Origin: Synergistaceae bacterium
GTDB taxonomy: Bacteria; Synergistota; Synergistia; Synergistales; Aminobacteriaceae
Length of the DNA stretch: 16,422 nt
Direction of reading: 5' to 3'
Assembly (NCBI GenBank): GCA_031289165.1
Contig: JAITPZ010000008.1
Location: forward strand, 1-16,422
Shown here: one piece after another, positions 1-6,981 of the stretch
Position numbering within the stretch: position 1 is the first letter of the stretch
Layout of the letters: every line of letters starts with the position of its first letter
The notes under the pieces: model-generated
Seen by the model: only the letters and a program-made list of their open reading frames with translations
Databases searched by the model: none
What the model was told of the DNA's origin: nothing
Translations under genes and position numbers: made by a program

Positions 1-401
1 GACTGGCCGGGATCTTCGAACAGGACGAACTGCGGGATGAGCCGACGAAGCCCGTCGCCGGGGACACAAAAGACCGGAAAGGAGAAAGCGCCACGGAAGC
101 CGCTGATCCCTCCGATTCGCCTTCTTCTGATTTGCCCTTTTCCGATTTACCCTTTTCAGCGGCGGCGTTGAAGCGGCTCGATCCGAAGTACGCGCCCGTC
201 CTCTACGCCCTGCTGGAGCGCGAAGGGCGGAACGCGGAACCCTGGAGCAGGGAGGAATGGTCGGCCCTCGCGCGACGTCATGGCTTCATGCCCAACGCGC
301 TTATCGAGGAACTCAACACCTGGGGAGAGGAAGCTCTGGGCGATTTTTTGCTTTTCGACGACGACGACGGCCCCGTTCTGAACCGGGACGTGTGGAATTG
401 A
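1..401 (+). CDS. TerB C-terminal domain protein, 3' end only
   Basis: The reading frame is open from base 3 to the TGA at 399-401, so this is the last 132 residues of a gene that begins outside the window. The final ~80 residues look like a TerB-C domain: a short helix (RLDPKYAPVLYALLER), then WSREEWSALARRHGFMPNALIEELN and an acidic end DDDDGPVLNRDVWN. That matches the family pattern of 'EW..LA...GLMP..IEEIN' followed by an acid patch and a VN.D-type ending. Ahead of it lies a low-complexity acidic and proline/serine linker with a small tandem repeat (SDLPF twice). TerB-C domains usually follow TerB-N and TerB domains in proteins linked to metal or tellurite stress systems and helicases, and their biochemical role is not settled. 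An internal TTG at 132 is not a convincing start, since the frame upstream is open and in character. The domain call rests on recalled motifs, not on a search. Confidence 0.68.
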   Translation, partial: LAGIFEQDELRDEPTKPVAGDTKDRKGESATEAADPSDSPSSDLPFSDLPFSAAALKRLDPKYAPVLYALLEREGRNAEPWSREEWSALARRHGFMPNALIEELNTWGEEALGDFLLFDDDDGPVLNRDVWN

Positions 402-405
402 AGCT

Positions 406-427
406 CAGGGGGGCCGAAACCCCCCTG
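406..427. terminator. GC-rich hairpin between convergent genes
   Basis: CAGGGGGG at 406-413 and CCCCCCTG at 420-427 form a perfect 8-bp stem with a CCGAAA loop. It lies 5 bases after the TerB-C gene stop and 26 bases beyond the tdh stop, where the two genes converge. Neither strand has a clean T-run after the stem, so this may be a weak bidirectional terminator or a dispersed palindromic repeat. A related arrangement occurs at 10511-10532. Confidence 0.45.
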
Positions 428-453
428 GTTATTCAGTACTTCCTCAATTCATG

Positions 454-1395
454 TTACGCTTTTGGAAGTTTTTCCAACATGTCCTTCGTCATGGTGTCGA
501 GGTCGTATTCAGGGGAGAAGCCCCACTCGGTCCGGGCGGCGGTGCAGTCCAGGGAGTCCGGCCAGGAATCCGCTATCGCCTGACGCGCGGGATCGACGTC
601 GTAGGTGAGCGTGAAGGCCGGGATGACCCTGCGAATCGAGGCGGCGATCTCCTCCGGCTCGAAGCTCATCGCGGAGATGTTGAAGCCGTTGCGATGCACG
701 AGCTTCCCGGGGTCGGCCTCCATGAGCCGGACGACGGCGTCCAGGGCGTCGGGCATGTACATCATGTCCATATAAGTGCCCTTTCCGATGTAGCTGACGT
801 AACTGCCTTTCTTCACCGCGTCGCGATAGATGTGGACGGCGTAGTCCGTGGTGCCGCCGCCCGGCGGCGCCGTATACGAGATCAGGCCGGGGAAGCGCAC
901 CCCGCGCGTGTCCAGGCCGTACTTCAGGTGATAGTAGTCGCACAGAAGCTCGCCGGCGACCTTGGCGATTCCGTAGATCGTGGCGGGATGCTGGATGGTG
1001 TCCTGCGGGGTGTTTTTATGGGGAGTAGAAGGGCCGAACGCCGCGATGGAGCTGGGGAAGAAGAACGCGCAGCCGTGCTCCCGCGCCGCCTCCAGCGCCG
1101 CGTAGAGGCCGTTCGCGTTCGTGTCCCACGCCAGCTGGGGGTTCATCTCGCTTTTGGCGGAAAGAAGCCCCGCCAGGTGAATGAGGGTGTCGGCGCCGGT
1201 CGAGGCCAGAAGCTCGCCGATCGCCTTTCCGTCGCGCACGTCCAGTATCGCGAACGGGCCGCCCTCGGAGACGGAGCCGGGAACCTTCGCTATGTCCGTC
1301 GCGGTGACGTTGTTCGCGCCGTAAATTTTTCTCAGGTGCTCCGCCAGGGCGACGCCGATCTGACCGTTGGAACCGGTCAACAGTATCTTTTTCAT
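454..1395 (-). CDS. tdh: L-threonine 3-dehydrogenase, short-chain (epimerase-like) type
   Basis: Predicted 313-residue NAD-dependent enzyme of the extended SDR (sugar epimerase-like) family. It oxidises L-threonine to 2-amino-3-ketobutyrate. The Rossmann motif GSNGQIG is at residues 8-14, a catalytic Ser lies in FPSSIAAFGP (about 115-116), and YGIAK gives the Tyr141/Lys145 pair. The text around TAPPGGGTTDYAVHIYRDAVKKGSYVSYIGKGTYMDMMYMPDAL is characteristic of SDR-type threonine dehydrogenases and unlike the zinc MDR type of E. coli. The substrate call is strongly supported by the upstream kbl gene, which makes the next enzyme. Its ATG follows the kbl stop directly (TAGATG, no spacer), so the two are cotranscribed and probably translationally coupled. 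Length is normal for the family. A plain sugar epimerase is the alternative and is unlikely in this context. Confidence 0.93.
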   Translation of the reverse strand: MKKILLTGSNGQIGVALAEHLRKIYGANNVTATDIAKVPGSVSEGGPFAILDVRDGKAIGELLASTGADTLIHLAGLLSAKSEMNPQLAWDTNANGLYAALEAAREHGCAFFFPSSIAAFGPSTPHKNTPQDTIQHPATIYGIAKVAGELLCDYYHLKYGLDTRGVRFPGLISYTAPPGGGTTDYAVHIYRDAVKKGSYVSYIGKGTYMDMMYMPDALDAVVRLMEADPGKLVHRNGFNISAMSFEPEEIAASIRRVIPAFTLTYDVDPARQAIADSWPDSLDCTAARTEWGFSPEYDLDTMTKDMLEKLPKA

Positions 1396-2580
1396 CTACT
1401 TCACGACCCCCATGGATTTGCCGACTTTGACGAAAACCTCGATGCCTTTGTCCAAGTCCTCTCTGGAGTGGGCGGCGCTGACCATGGCGCGGATGCGCGC
1501 GGTTCCCTTCGGGACGGTCGGGAACACGATGGCGGTGGCGAAAACGCCGTTTTCGAAGAGCCGGGCGCTGAAGTCCTTCGCGGCCTGGGCCTCTCCGATG
1601 ATGACGGGCGTGATGGGCGTCTCGCTGCTTCCGACGTCGAAACCGTGCTTCTTCATCTCGGTTTTCAGGTAGTTTCCGTTATCCCAGAGTTTTTTGACCA
1701 GCTCGTCGCTTTCCTCCATGATCTCGACCGCCGCGATGTTGGCCGCGACGTCGGGGACGGTCAGCGCGCTGCTGAAGAGGTTGGGGCGCGCCTTCTGACG
1801 CAGGTAGTCCACCAGAACGGCGCTGCCTGCGACCATGCCGCCCATGACGCCGAACGCCTTGGACATCGTCCCGATCTCCACGTCGACCCTGCCGTGCAGG
1901 CGGAAATGGTCGACGATGCCGCGCCCGCCCCTGCCCAGCACGCCCTCGCCGTGCGCGTCGTCGACGGCCACGATGGCGCCGAACTCCTCGGCGACGGCGA
2001 CGATCTCCGGCAGTCTGGCGACGTCGCCGTCCATGGAGAACACCCCGTCGGTGATGATCAGCTTTTTACCGGGCAGAGAGGCGTTTTCTTTCAGCACGGC
2101 GCGCAGGTCGTCCATGTCGGAATGCTCGTAGCGAAGGGTCTTTGCCCTGGAAAGGCGGCAGGCGTCGATGATGGAGGCGTGGTTCAGGGAGTCGCTGAAG
2201 ATCAGATCCCCCTCGACGGCCAGCGTGGGCATGACGGCCAGGTTTCCGCAAAATCCGGACTGCACCACGATCGCGGCCTCGGCCCCCTTGAACTCCGCGA
2301 GTTTCTTTTCGAGTTCCAGGTGAAGGTCCATGGTGCCCGCGATGGTGCGCACCGCCCCGGGACCGACGCCGTATTTGTCGATCAGGTCCTTCGCCTTTTT
2401 GCGGACGCGCGGATCGTTGGCGAGGCCGAGGTAGTTGTTGGAGCAGAGGTTCAGGTACCTCTTTCCGTCAATCTGCACCCACGCCCCCTGCGGCCCATCG
2501 AGCGTACGAATGGAGCCGTAGAGACCCTCGCGCTTCATCCGATCCAGTTCTTCGTTCATGAACGTCATCGGAACAGCCAT
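1396..2580 (-). CDS. kbl: Glycine C-acetyltransferase (2-amino-3-ketobutyrate CoA ligase)
   Basis: 394-residue PLP enzyme of the alpha-oxoamine synthase family. It cleaves 2-amino-3-ketobutyrate with CoA to give glycine and acetyl-CoA, the second step of threonine catabolism. Visible landmarks are SNNYLGL (about 47-53), the glycine-rich PGAVRTIAGT stretch, VDDAHGEG with the PLP-contacting Asp207 and His210, and GTMSKAFG with the Schiff-base Lys241. The ATG at 2578-2580 is preceded by GGAGGG at good spacing, which fixes the start. Family relatives (KBL, BioF, ALA synthase, serine palmitoyltransferase) share these motifs; the immediately following tdh gene decides for KBL. In an amino-acid fermenter the pair would turn threonine into acetyl-CoA, NADH and glycine. 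Confidence 0.95.
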   Translation of the reverse strand: MAVPMTFMNEELDRMKREGLYGSIRTLDGPQGAWVQIDGKRYLNLCSNNYLGLANDPRVRKKAKDLIDKYGVGPGAVRTIAGTMDLHLELEKKLAEFKGAEAAIVVQSGFCGNLAVMPTLAVEGDLIFSDSLNHASIIDACRLSRAKTLRYEHSDMDDLRAVLKENASLPGKKLIITDGVFSMDGDVARLPEIVAVAEEFGAIVAVDDAHGEGVLGRGGRGIVDHFRLHGRVDVEIGTMSKAFGVMGGMVAGSAVLVDYLRQKARPNLFSSALTVPDVAANIAAVEIMEESDELVKKLWDNGNYLKTEMKKHGFDVGSSETPITPVIIGEAQAAKDFSARLFENGVFATAIVFPTVPKGTARIRAMVSAAHSREDLDKGIEVFVKVGKSMGVVK

Positions 2581-2624
2581 ACAGTTATCCCTCCAGTTTG
2601 AAATGCTCTGTTATGATGAATATG

Positions 2625-2653
2625 AAATTACGCCAACGCACGCCTGTGGTCAA
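2625..2653 (-). promoter_or_regulatory. Possible kbl-tdh promoter
   Basis: On the minus strand, TTGACC (2653-2648) is followed after 17 bases by TAATTT (2630-2625), about 45 bases before the kbl start. The -35 is five of six to consensus and the -10 is poor (three of six). It lies in the AT-richer gap between the panB terminator and kbl, where a promoter is expected. Confidence 0.35.
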
Positions 2654-2725
2654 GTGTGGCATTTCAGAGCCGGAAGATCAAAGATATTCGGCGGAGAAAG
2701 ACGACGGATACGTATTTTTACCTGG

Positions 2726-2756
2726 AAAAAACAAACGGACTCCACAGTTGAATCCG
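2726..2756 (-). terminator. Intrinsic terminator of panB
   Basis: Read on the minus strand, CGGATTC (2756-2750) pairs with GAGTCCG (2742-2736), giving 7 bp with one G-U pair and a 7-base loop. TTTGTTTTTT follows (2735-2726). It lies about 40 bases after the panB stop and separates panB from the kbl-tdh unit. Confidence 0.72.
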
Positions 2757-2796
2757 CAGAGCCCGCGTCGTAACAAAAGTTTTACGCGCGATTCCG

Positions 2797-3657
2797 TTAC
2801 TTCTTCTCGTACTCCTTCAGCATCGCGGCGTACTCGGCCTCGCAGCCCTTGCGGATATGGTATACGTGTTCGTCGCCGGGGAAGAGTCCCTTCTTCACGT
2901 CGTCCACGTAGTTCCTGAAGGCGTTTGTCACCACCTCCGCCACGTTCGCGTACTTCTTCACGAACTTCGGCGTGAACGCCTGGAACTGGCCCAGCATGTC
3001 TCCGCAGATGATGAGCTGCCCGTCGCAGGGCAGGCCCGCTCCGATCGAGTACACCGGGATGGAGAGGCGCTTATGGATGAACTCCGTCAGCTCCGGCGGA
3101 ATCCCCTCCAGCAGCAGCGCGTAGGCGCCCGAACGCTCCACGGCCAGAGCGTCGTCGAGGACGTAACGCGCGGACTCCGGCGTCACTCCCTGGGCCTTGA
3201 ACCCGCCCATCGGGCCGGAGCTCTGGGGGGTCAGGCCGATATGCCCGCAGACCAGAACGCCGCTCTCGGCGATGGCTTTGATGCGGCTCTCCACGCGAAC
3301 CCCGCCCTCCAGCTTGATGGCGTCCACCTCGGCCTCCTTGAAGAAGCGCACGGAGTTCTCGACGGCCTGCTCGTCGGAGACCTGGTACGAACCGAACGGC
3401 ATGTCTCCCATGATGAAGGTGCCGGGCGCGCCGCGTCGGACGGCCTTACAGTGGGAAATACAGTCCTCCATCGTCACGGGGATGGTCCCCTGGTATCCCA
3501 GAACCACCATGCCCAGCGAGTCCCCGACCAGGATCATGTCCATCCCGGCGGTCTCGGCGAACATCGCCGTGGGGAAGTCGTAGGCCGTGATCCACGAGAC
3601 CCTCTCCCCGTTCTTCTTCATTTCCAGAAATTCCAAGCGTCCCTTCTTCTTTGCCAC
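2797..3657 (-). CDS. panB: 3-methyl-2-oxobutanoate hydroxymethyltransferase (ketopantoate synthase)
   Basis: Adds a hydroxymethyl group from methylene-tetrahydrofolate to 2-oxoisovalerate, the first committed step to pantothenate and CoA. From the start chosen here it is 286 residues, normal for PanB. Motifs are WITAYDFPTA, the metal-binding VGDSLG (44-49), MGDMPFGSY, KLEGG, GHIGLTPQS, the catalytic-Glu segment LLLEGIPPEL and SIGAGLPCDGQ. GTG codons at 3666 and 3657 both fit. The second gives MAKKKGRLEFLEMKK, agrees better with family N-termini and has AGGAAAGGG about 10 bases upstream; the first would add three residues. No panC, panD or panE is nearby. The gene stands alone between the lactate operon and kbl-tdh with its own promoter-like and terminator signals. 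Confidence 0.94.
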   Translation of the reverse strand: MAKKKGRLEFLEMKKNGERVSWITAYDFPTAMFAETAGMDMILVGDSLGMVVLGYQGTIPVTMEDCISHCKAVRRGAPGTFIMGDMPFGSYQVSDEQAVENSVRFFKEAEVDAIKLEGGVRVESRIKAIAESGVLVCGHIGLTPQSSGPMGGFKAQGVTPESARYVLDDALAVERSGAYALLLEGIPPELTEFIHKRLSIPVYSIGAGLPCDGQLIICGDMLGQFQAFTPKFVKKYANVAEVVTNAFRNYVDDVKKGLFPGDEHVYHIRKGCEAEYAAMLKEYEKK

Positions 3658-3710
3658 AATACACACACCCTTTCCTTATCTGCGGAAAAATCTGCTCAAT
3701 CGAACACTAT

Positions 3711-3719
3711 TTTATACCA
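3711..3719 (-). promoter_or_regulatory. Extended -10 promoter for panB
   Basis: The minus strand reads TGG-TATAAA-AT (3719 to 3709). This is a TGn extended -10 with a five-of-six hexamer, about 50 bases before the panB start codons. No good -35 hexamer is visible 17 bases upstream, as is usual for extended -10 promoters. Confidence 0.5.
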
Positions 3720-3818
3720 TTAAAACTCCCCCCGCATTCACCGGCATGATGATTCGGCGAACGGGAGGGAGTCGGCAAAAGGCAAAAATCGTTAAAAATT
3801 TATGGCTTCAATACTCCA

Positions 3819-3835
3819 TTGCCGTTTTTCGGCAA
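3819..3835 (-). terminator. Stem-loop just after lctP
   Basis: TTGCCG and CGGCAA (6 bp) flank a 5-base loop, beginning 7 bases past the lctP stop. No T-run follows directly on the minus strand, though an AT-rich stretch lies 15-25 bases further on. It is plausibly a 3'-end stabiliser or weak terminator of the lactate operon. Confidence 0.4.
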
Positions 3836-3842
3836 ACGCGGG

Positions 3843-5567
3843 TCAAAAGGCGAAGTAACTGACGCCGAGGAGGATATAGGCCACTGCGCCCACCACTATG
3901 CCGTAGAGTATGAAGGGCCAGAAAGTTTTCTTGATGATCTCCCCCTCGCGGTTCAGGAGGCCGACCACCGCGCAGACCGCCACGACGTTGTGGACGCAGA
4001 TCATGTTGCCCATCGCGCCGCCGACAACCTGAGCCGCCACGATGACGATCCGGGAGAGGTGAAGCTGCTCCGCAATGTTCCACTGGAACATGCCGAAGAG
4101 CATGTCGGATACCGTGTTGGACCCGGTGATGAAGGCGCCCAGACCCCCTACGAAGGAAGCGCAGACGGGCCAGACGGAGCCGAAAATGTCCGCCATCGCG
4201 CTCGCCATCGCCAGAGGCATGGAGGGCAGATACTTCGCGGTTCCCGCCGCCACCTGCTCCGCCAAAGCAGGATTGACGCCCGACCCCTGAAATATCTTCA
4301 CCAGAGCCACCGCCGCGCAGAGAGAGATCGTGGCGGCCTTCATCTTGACGAAGGTATCCTTCCACGCCTTCGCGACCTTGTCCCCGGACATTCCGTGCAT
4401 GAACACGACGAGAATCGCGATGAGCATGAAGGGAACCGTTCCCGGCAGGTAGAGCAGCTTGATGCTGTTGTCGCTGACGCCCTTGTAGCCGAGAATGTCT
4501 CTGAAGGCGATCACGCCGTACTGATTCATCCATGCCTTCAGGGGCAAACTCTCCACGCGGGTGATCACGAGGATGGCCCCGATGAAGATGTAGGGCATCC
4601 AGGCCATGAGCTGGCTCATGTGGGCTTTGATCTCTCTGCCCTGAACGACCGAGATCTCGCCGGTCCACTCCTTCTCCCATTTGGAATCGTCACCGAAGGT
4701 CCACACGTCCTTCGGCACGCAGAATCCGCGCTTTGCGCCGTACATGACGATGCCCAGGCCCACCAGCCCGCCCACCAGGGATGGGGTTTCGGGCCCCACG
4801 ATCCAGGCCAGGAGCAGATAGGGGATCGAAAAGGCGAACGCCGCGAAAATGCAGAATTTCCACGCCGCCAGCCCGTCGCTCCACTTGCGGTTGGGCCCGA
4901 AATAACGGGTGATGAAGCCCAGCATGAAAATGGGAATGATAAAGGCCATGGGGACGTGGAACAGGCTGACCGCCTCCCCGATGGTCTTCAGAACGTGCTC
5001 GACGGACTGGAAGTCTCCGGAGGCCACCGCCGCCTCCATGACGCCGCGGATGGAGGTTCCCAGCCCTACCAGGACGGGAGTCCCCACCGCGCCGAAGCTC
5101 ACGGGGAAGGAGTTGAAGGCCAGACAGATCACGGCCGAGGCCATCGGAGGAAAGCCCAGAGAGAGCAACAGAGGAGCCGCCAGCGCCGCAGGCGTTCCGA
5201 AGCCCGCCGCGCCCTCGATGAAAGCGCCGTACATATAGCCGACGATGATGCCCTGCACGCGCATATCCCGGCTGATGCCCTGCATTCCGTACTGGATGGT
5301 CTCCATGCCCCCGGAATATTGCAGGGTGTGCAGGATGAGCAGAGCGCCGAAAACGATGATCAACACGCTCGCCGCGCTGCTCACGCCCTGCAGGCTGAGG
5401 GCGGCGACGTAGGACGTCGGAAGATCCCACATCACAATCGCCGCGACGGCGCAGGTGAGCCACGCGATGGGCATGGCCTTCATGGCCCCCATGCGCATAC
5501 CGACCATAAGAACCAATGCCACGAGAATGGGAATCAGAGCGATGAAAGCAAGCAGACCTGTGGACAT
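3843..5567 (-). CDS. lctP: Lactate permease, LctP family
   Basis: 574-residue polytopic inner-membrane protein of the lactate/glycolate permease family (TC 2.A.14), expected to import lactate with protons. Hydrophobic segments run along the whole length, starting with LLAFIALIPILVALVLMVG. The hallmark GAFIEGAAGFGTPAALAAPLLLSLGFPP is present, as are FGAVGTPVLVGLG and the C-terminal FITGSNTVSDMLFG...VHNVVAVCAVVGL. The start is the ATG at 5565-5567, with AGGAG 8 bases upstream; an in-frame extension to 5630 adds 21 polar residues and is rejected. It is the last gene of the lactate operon, 74 bases after larA with a strong hairpin in the gap. In A. woodii the permease gene (lctE) also follows the lactate dehydrogenase/Etf genes. 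Confidence 0.94.
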   Translation of the reverse strand: MSTGLLAFIALIPILVALVLMVGMRMGAMKAMPIAWLTCAVAAIVMWDLPTSYVAALSLQGVSSAASVLIIVFGALLILHTLQYSGGMETIQYGMQGISRDMRVQGIIVGYMYGAFIEGAAGFGTPAALAAPLLLSLGFPPMASAVICLAFNSFPVSFGAVGTPVLVGLGTSIRGVMEAAVASGDFQSVEHVLKTIGEAVSLFHVPMAFIIPIFMLGFITRYFGPNRKWSDGLAAWKFCIFAAFAFSIPYLLLAWIVGPETPSLVGGLVGLGIVMYGAKRGFCVPKDVWTFGDDSKWEKEWTGEISVVQGREIKAHMSQLMAWMPYIFIGAILVITRVESLPLKAWMNQYGVIAFRDILGYKGVSDNSIKLLYLPGTVPFMLIAILVVFMHGMSGDKVAKAWKDTFVKMKAATISLCAAVALVKIFQGSGVNPALAEQVAAGTAKYLPSMPLAMASAMADIFGSVWPVCASFVGGLGAFITGSNTVSDMLFGMFQWNIAEQLHLSRIVIVAAQVVGGAMGNMICVHNVVAVCAVVGLLNREGEIIKKTFWPFILYGIVVGAVAYILLGVSYFAF

Positions 5568-5593
5568 CAATATCACTCCTTCCTTATCAGACC

Positions 5594-5627
5594 AGAGGTG
5601 GGAGAGCCTGTAAACTCTCCCACCTCT
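5594..5627 (-). other. 13-bp intercistronic hairpin between larA and lctP
   Basis: AGAGGTGGGAGAG (5594-5606) and CTCTCCCACCTCT (5615-5627) are perfect inverse complements around an 8-base loop. No T-run follows on the minus strand and the lctP ribosome binding site begins about 14 bases later. It is likely an RNA stem that protects or partly terminates the upstream transcript, and so sets permease level separately from the enzymes. Confidence 0.7.
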
Positions 5628-5641
5628 CAAATATTTCAGCC

Positions 5642-6922
5642 TTATTCCATGCCCCTGACCATTACCGCAATACCGTCGGGGATCGCCGTGATGGTCGCCT
5701 GGGGGTCACCCAGTATTTCTTCCGCCTTTTTGAGCGCTTCCTCGATGGAATGGGCCGGGATCATCTGAAATGCCTTCACCATCTCGTCGGGGGCGCTCGA
5801 CATGTAAATCACGCGGGCGTGCTGCAGAACTCTCGCCAGAATCTGCGACTCCCACTGGTCGACGCGGGTTTTGTCCTTCGGCGTCTTCAGGAAGGTTTCG
5901 GTCATTCGCCCGAGGTCCTTTTCCTCCACGAAGGTCCTGTAGAACTCCTCGCCTCCGTGCCCGTCGTTCGAGCAGGCGAGCATGACGATCACGCCGCCCT
6001 TCCTGACCGTCGCTTCCGCCGCCGTCATGCCCTTGACGGCCTGATAAATATTCTGATCCAGGGGATAACCGCCGTTGGTGGTGATGACGATATCCGCCGG
6101 AGCGGCGTCGACCTGGCACCGGCTCGCGAGAAACTCCCGTCCAATCCGGTGGGCCAGGTCCACGTCCCCGGCCACCGCGTAGATGACCTCCTTCCGCGCG
6201 TTGATGACCACGTTGCAGATGAAGGCCAGGCGCGCGATGCGGGCGGCGTAGAGCATGTCGTTGTGGATGGGGTTGCCCTCCACGACGCCGGTCCGGGAAC
6301 GGGGGCTGTCGATGAAGTCCGCGTTGTGGTTGTAAAGCACCGTCTCCCGGTTGACGATGCCGGGGAGGACGCTCTTTCGGCCCCCCGAGAACCCGGCGAA
6401 GAAGTGCGGTTCGATGAAGCCCTCCGACACCAGAAGGTCCGCGTCCAACGCGATTTTACTGACGATCAGGTCCCCCCCGGACGGCAGCTTCCCGACGTGG
6501 ACCGTCTCCGACGTGTCGCAGTTGTGAATGACGATCTTCTCGTTCTTCAGGATGTCGCTTCCAAATTTGTTGAGCAGCTCCTCCCGGGTGGTCTCCCGAT
6601 GACAGCCCGTGGAGACGAGGATGGTGATTTTGGCCCCGGGGCTTCCCTTCCGTATCTCCGCGAGCATGGGGGGAATGATGACCCTGCTCGGAACCGGTCG
6701 GGTGTGGTCGCTGGCGATGAGGACCACGTTTTTTTTGCCCTCCGCCATGACGCTGAGTTTCGGGGTCCCCGTGGGGTTCGCCAGTGCCTCCTCGACCAGA
6801 ACCTCCTGAGAGGCTGTGGCCCTGTAGTGGTGCATCTGAGAGACCAGTTCACCCCTGAAGCGACTCTCGGGGATCGTGCAGGTCAGGGTTTCCCTGCCGT
6901 AGGGAAAGGAAATCGTCGGCAT
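5642..6922 (-). CDS. larA: Nickel-pincer lactate racemase homologue (LarA family)
   Basis: 426-residue member of the LarA (DUF2088) family, which racemises or epimerises 2-hydroxy acids with a nickel-pincer nucleotide cofactor. All key positions are visible, and their numbering nearly equals that of Lactiplantibacillus plantarum LarA: SDHTRP (Asp72, Arg75), GCHRE (His108), EPHFFAGFSGGRK (His173, and Lys183, which carries the cofactor in the prototype) and YNHN (His199, nickel ligand). The ATG at 6920-6922 is preceded by AGAGGAG about 10 bases upstream. It lies 59 bases after the lactate dehydrogenase gene and before lctP, so lactate is the natural substrate guess. The family is diverse, and malate, phenyllactate and other 2-hydroxy acids are known for homologues. 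The cofactor genes larB, larC and larE are not in the window. Confidence 0.9.
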   Translation of the reverse strand: MPTISFPYGRETLTCTIPESRFRGELVSQMHHYRATASQEVLVEEALANPTGTPKLSVMAEGKKNVVLIASDHTRPVPSRVIIPPMLAEIRKGSPGAKITILVSTGCHRETTREELLNKFGSDILKNEKIVIHNCDTSETVHVGKLPSGGDLIVSKIALDADLLVSEGFIEPHFFAGFSGGRKSVLPGIVNRETVLYNHNADFIDSPRSRTGVVEGNPIHNDMLYAARIARLAFICNVVINARKEVIYAVAGDVDLAHRIGREFLASRCQVDAAPADIVITTNGGYPLDQNIYQAVKGMTAAEATVRKGGVIVMLACSNDGHGGEEFYRTFVEEKDLGRMTETFLKTPKDKTRVDQWESQILARVLQHARVIYMSSAPDEMVKAFQMIPAHSIEEALKKAEEILGDPQATITAIPDGIAVMVRGME

Positions 6923-6981
6923 GATACATCAACTCCTCTGACTGACTTTTTTCTGTTCGGGACGGGCCGAGGCCACCCGGA

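Noticed and set aside
451..2601. 716-codon plus-strand reading frame
   Set aside because: It lies wholly antisense to tdh and kbl, both of which have clear catalytic motifs. Its translation is rich in His, Asp, Val and Arg, as expected from the complement of GC-rich genes.
3819..5768. 649-codon plus-strand reading frame
   Set aside because: Antisense to lctP; it has no membrane or domain character, and the lctP frame has family motifs throughout.
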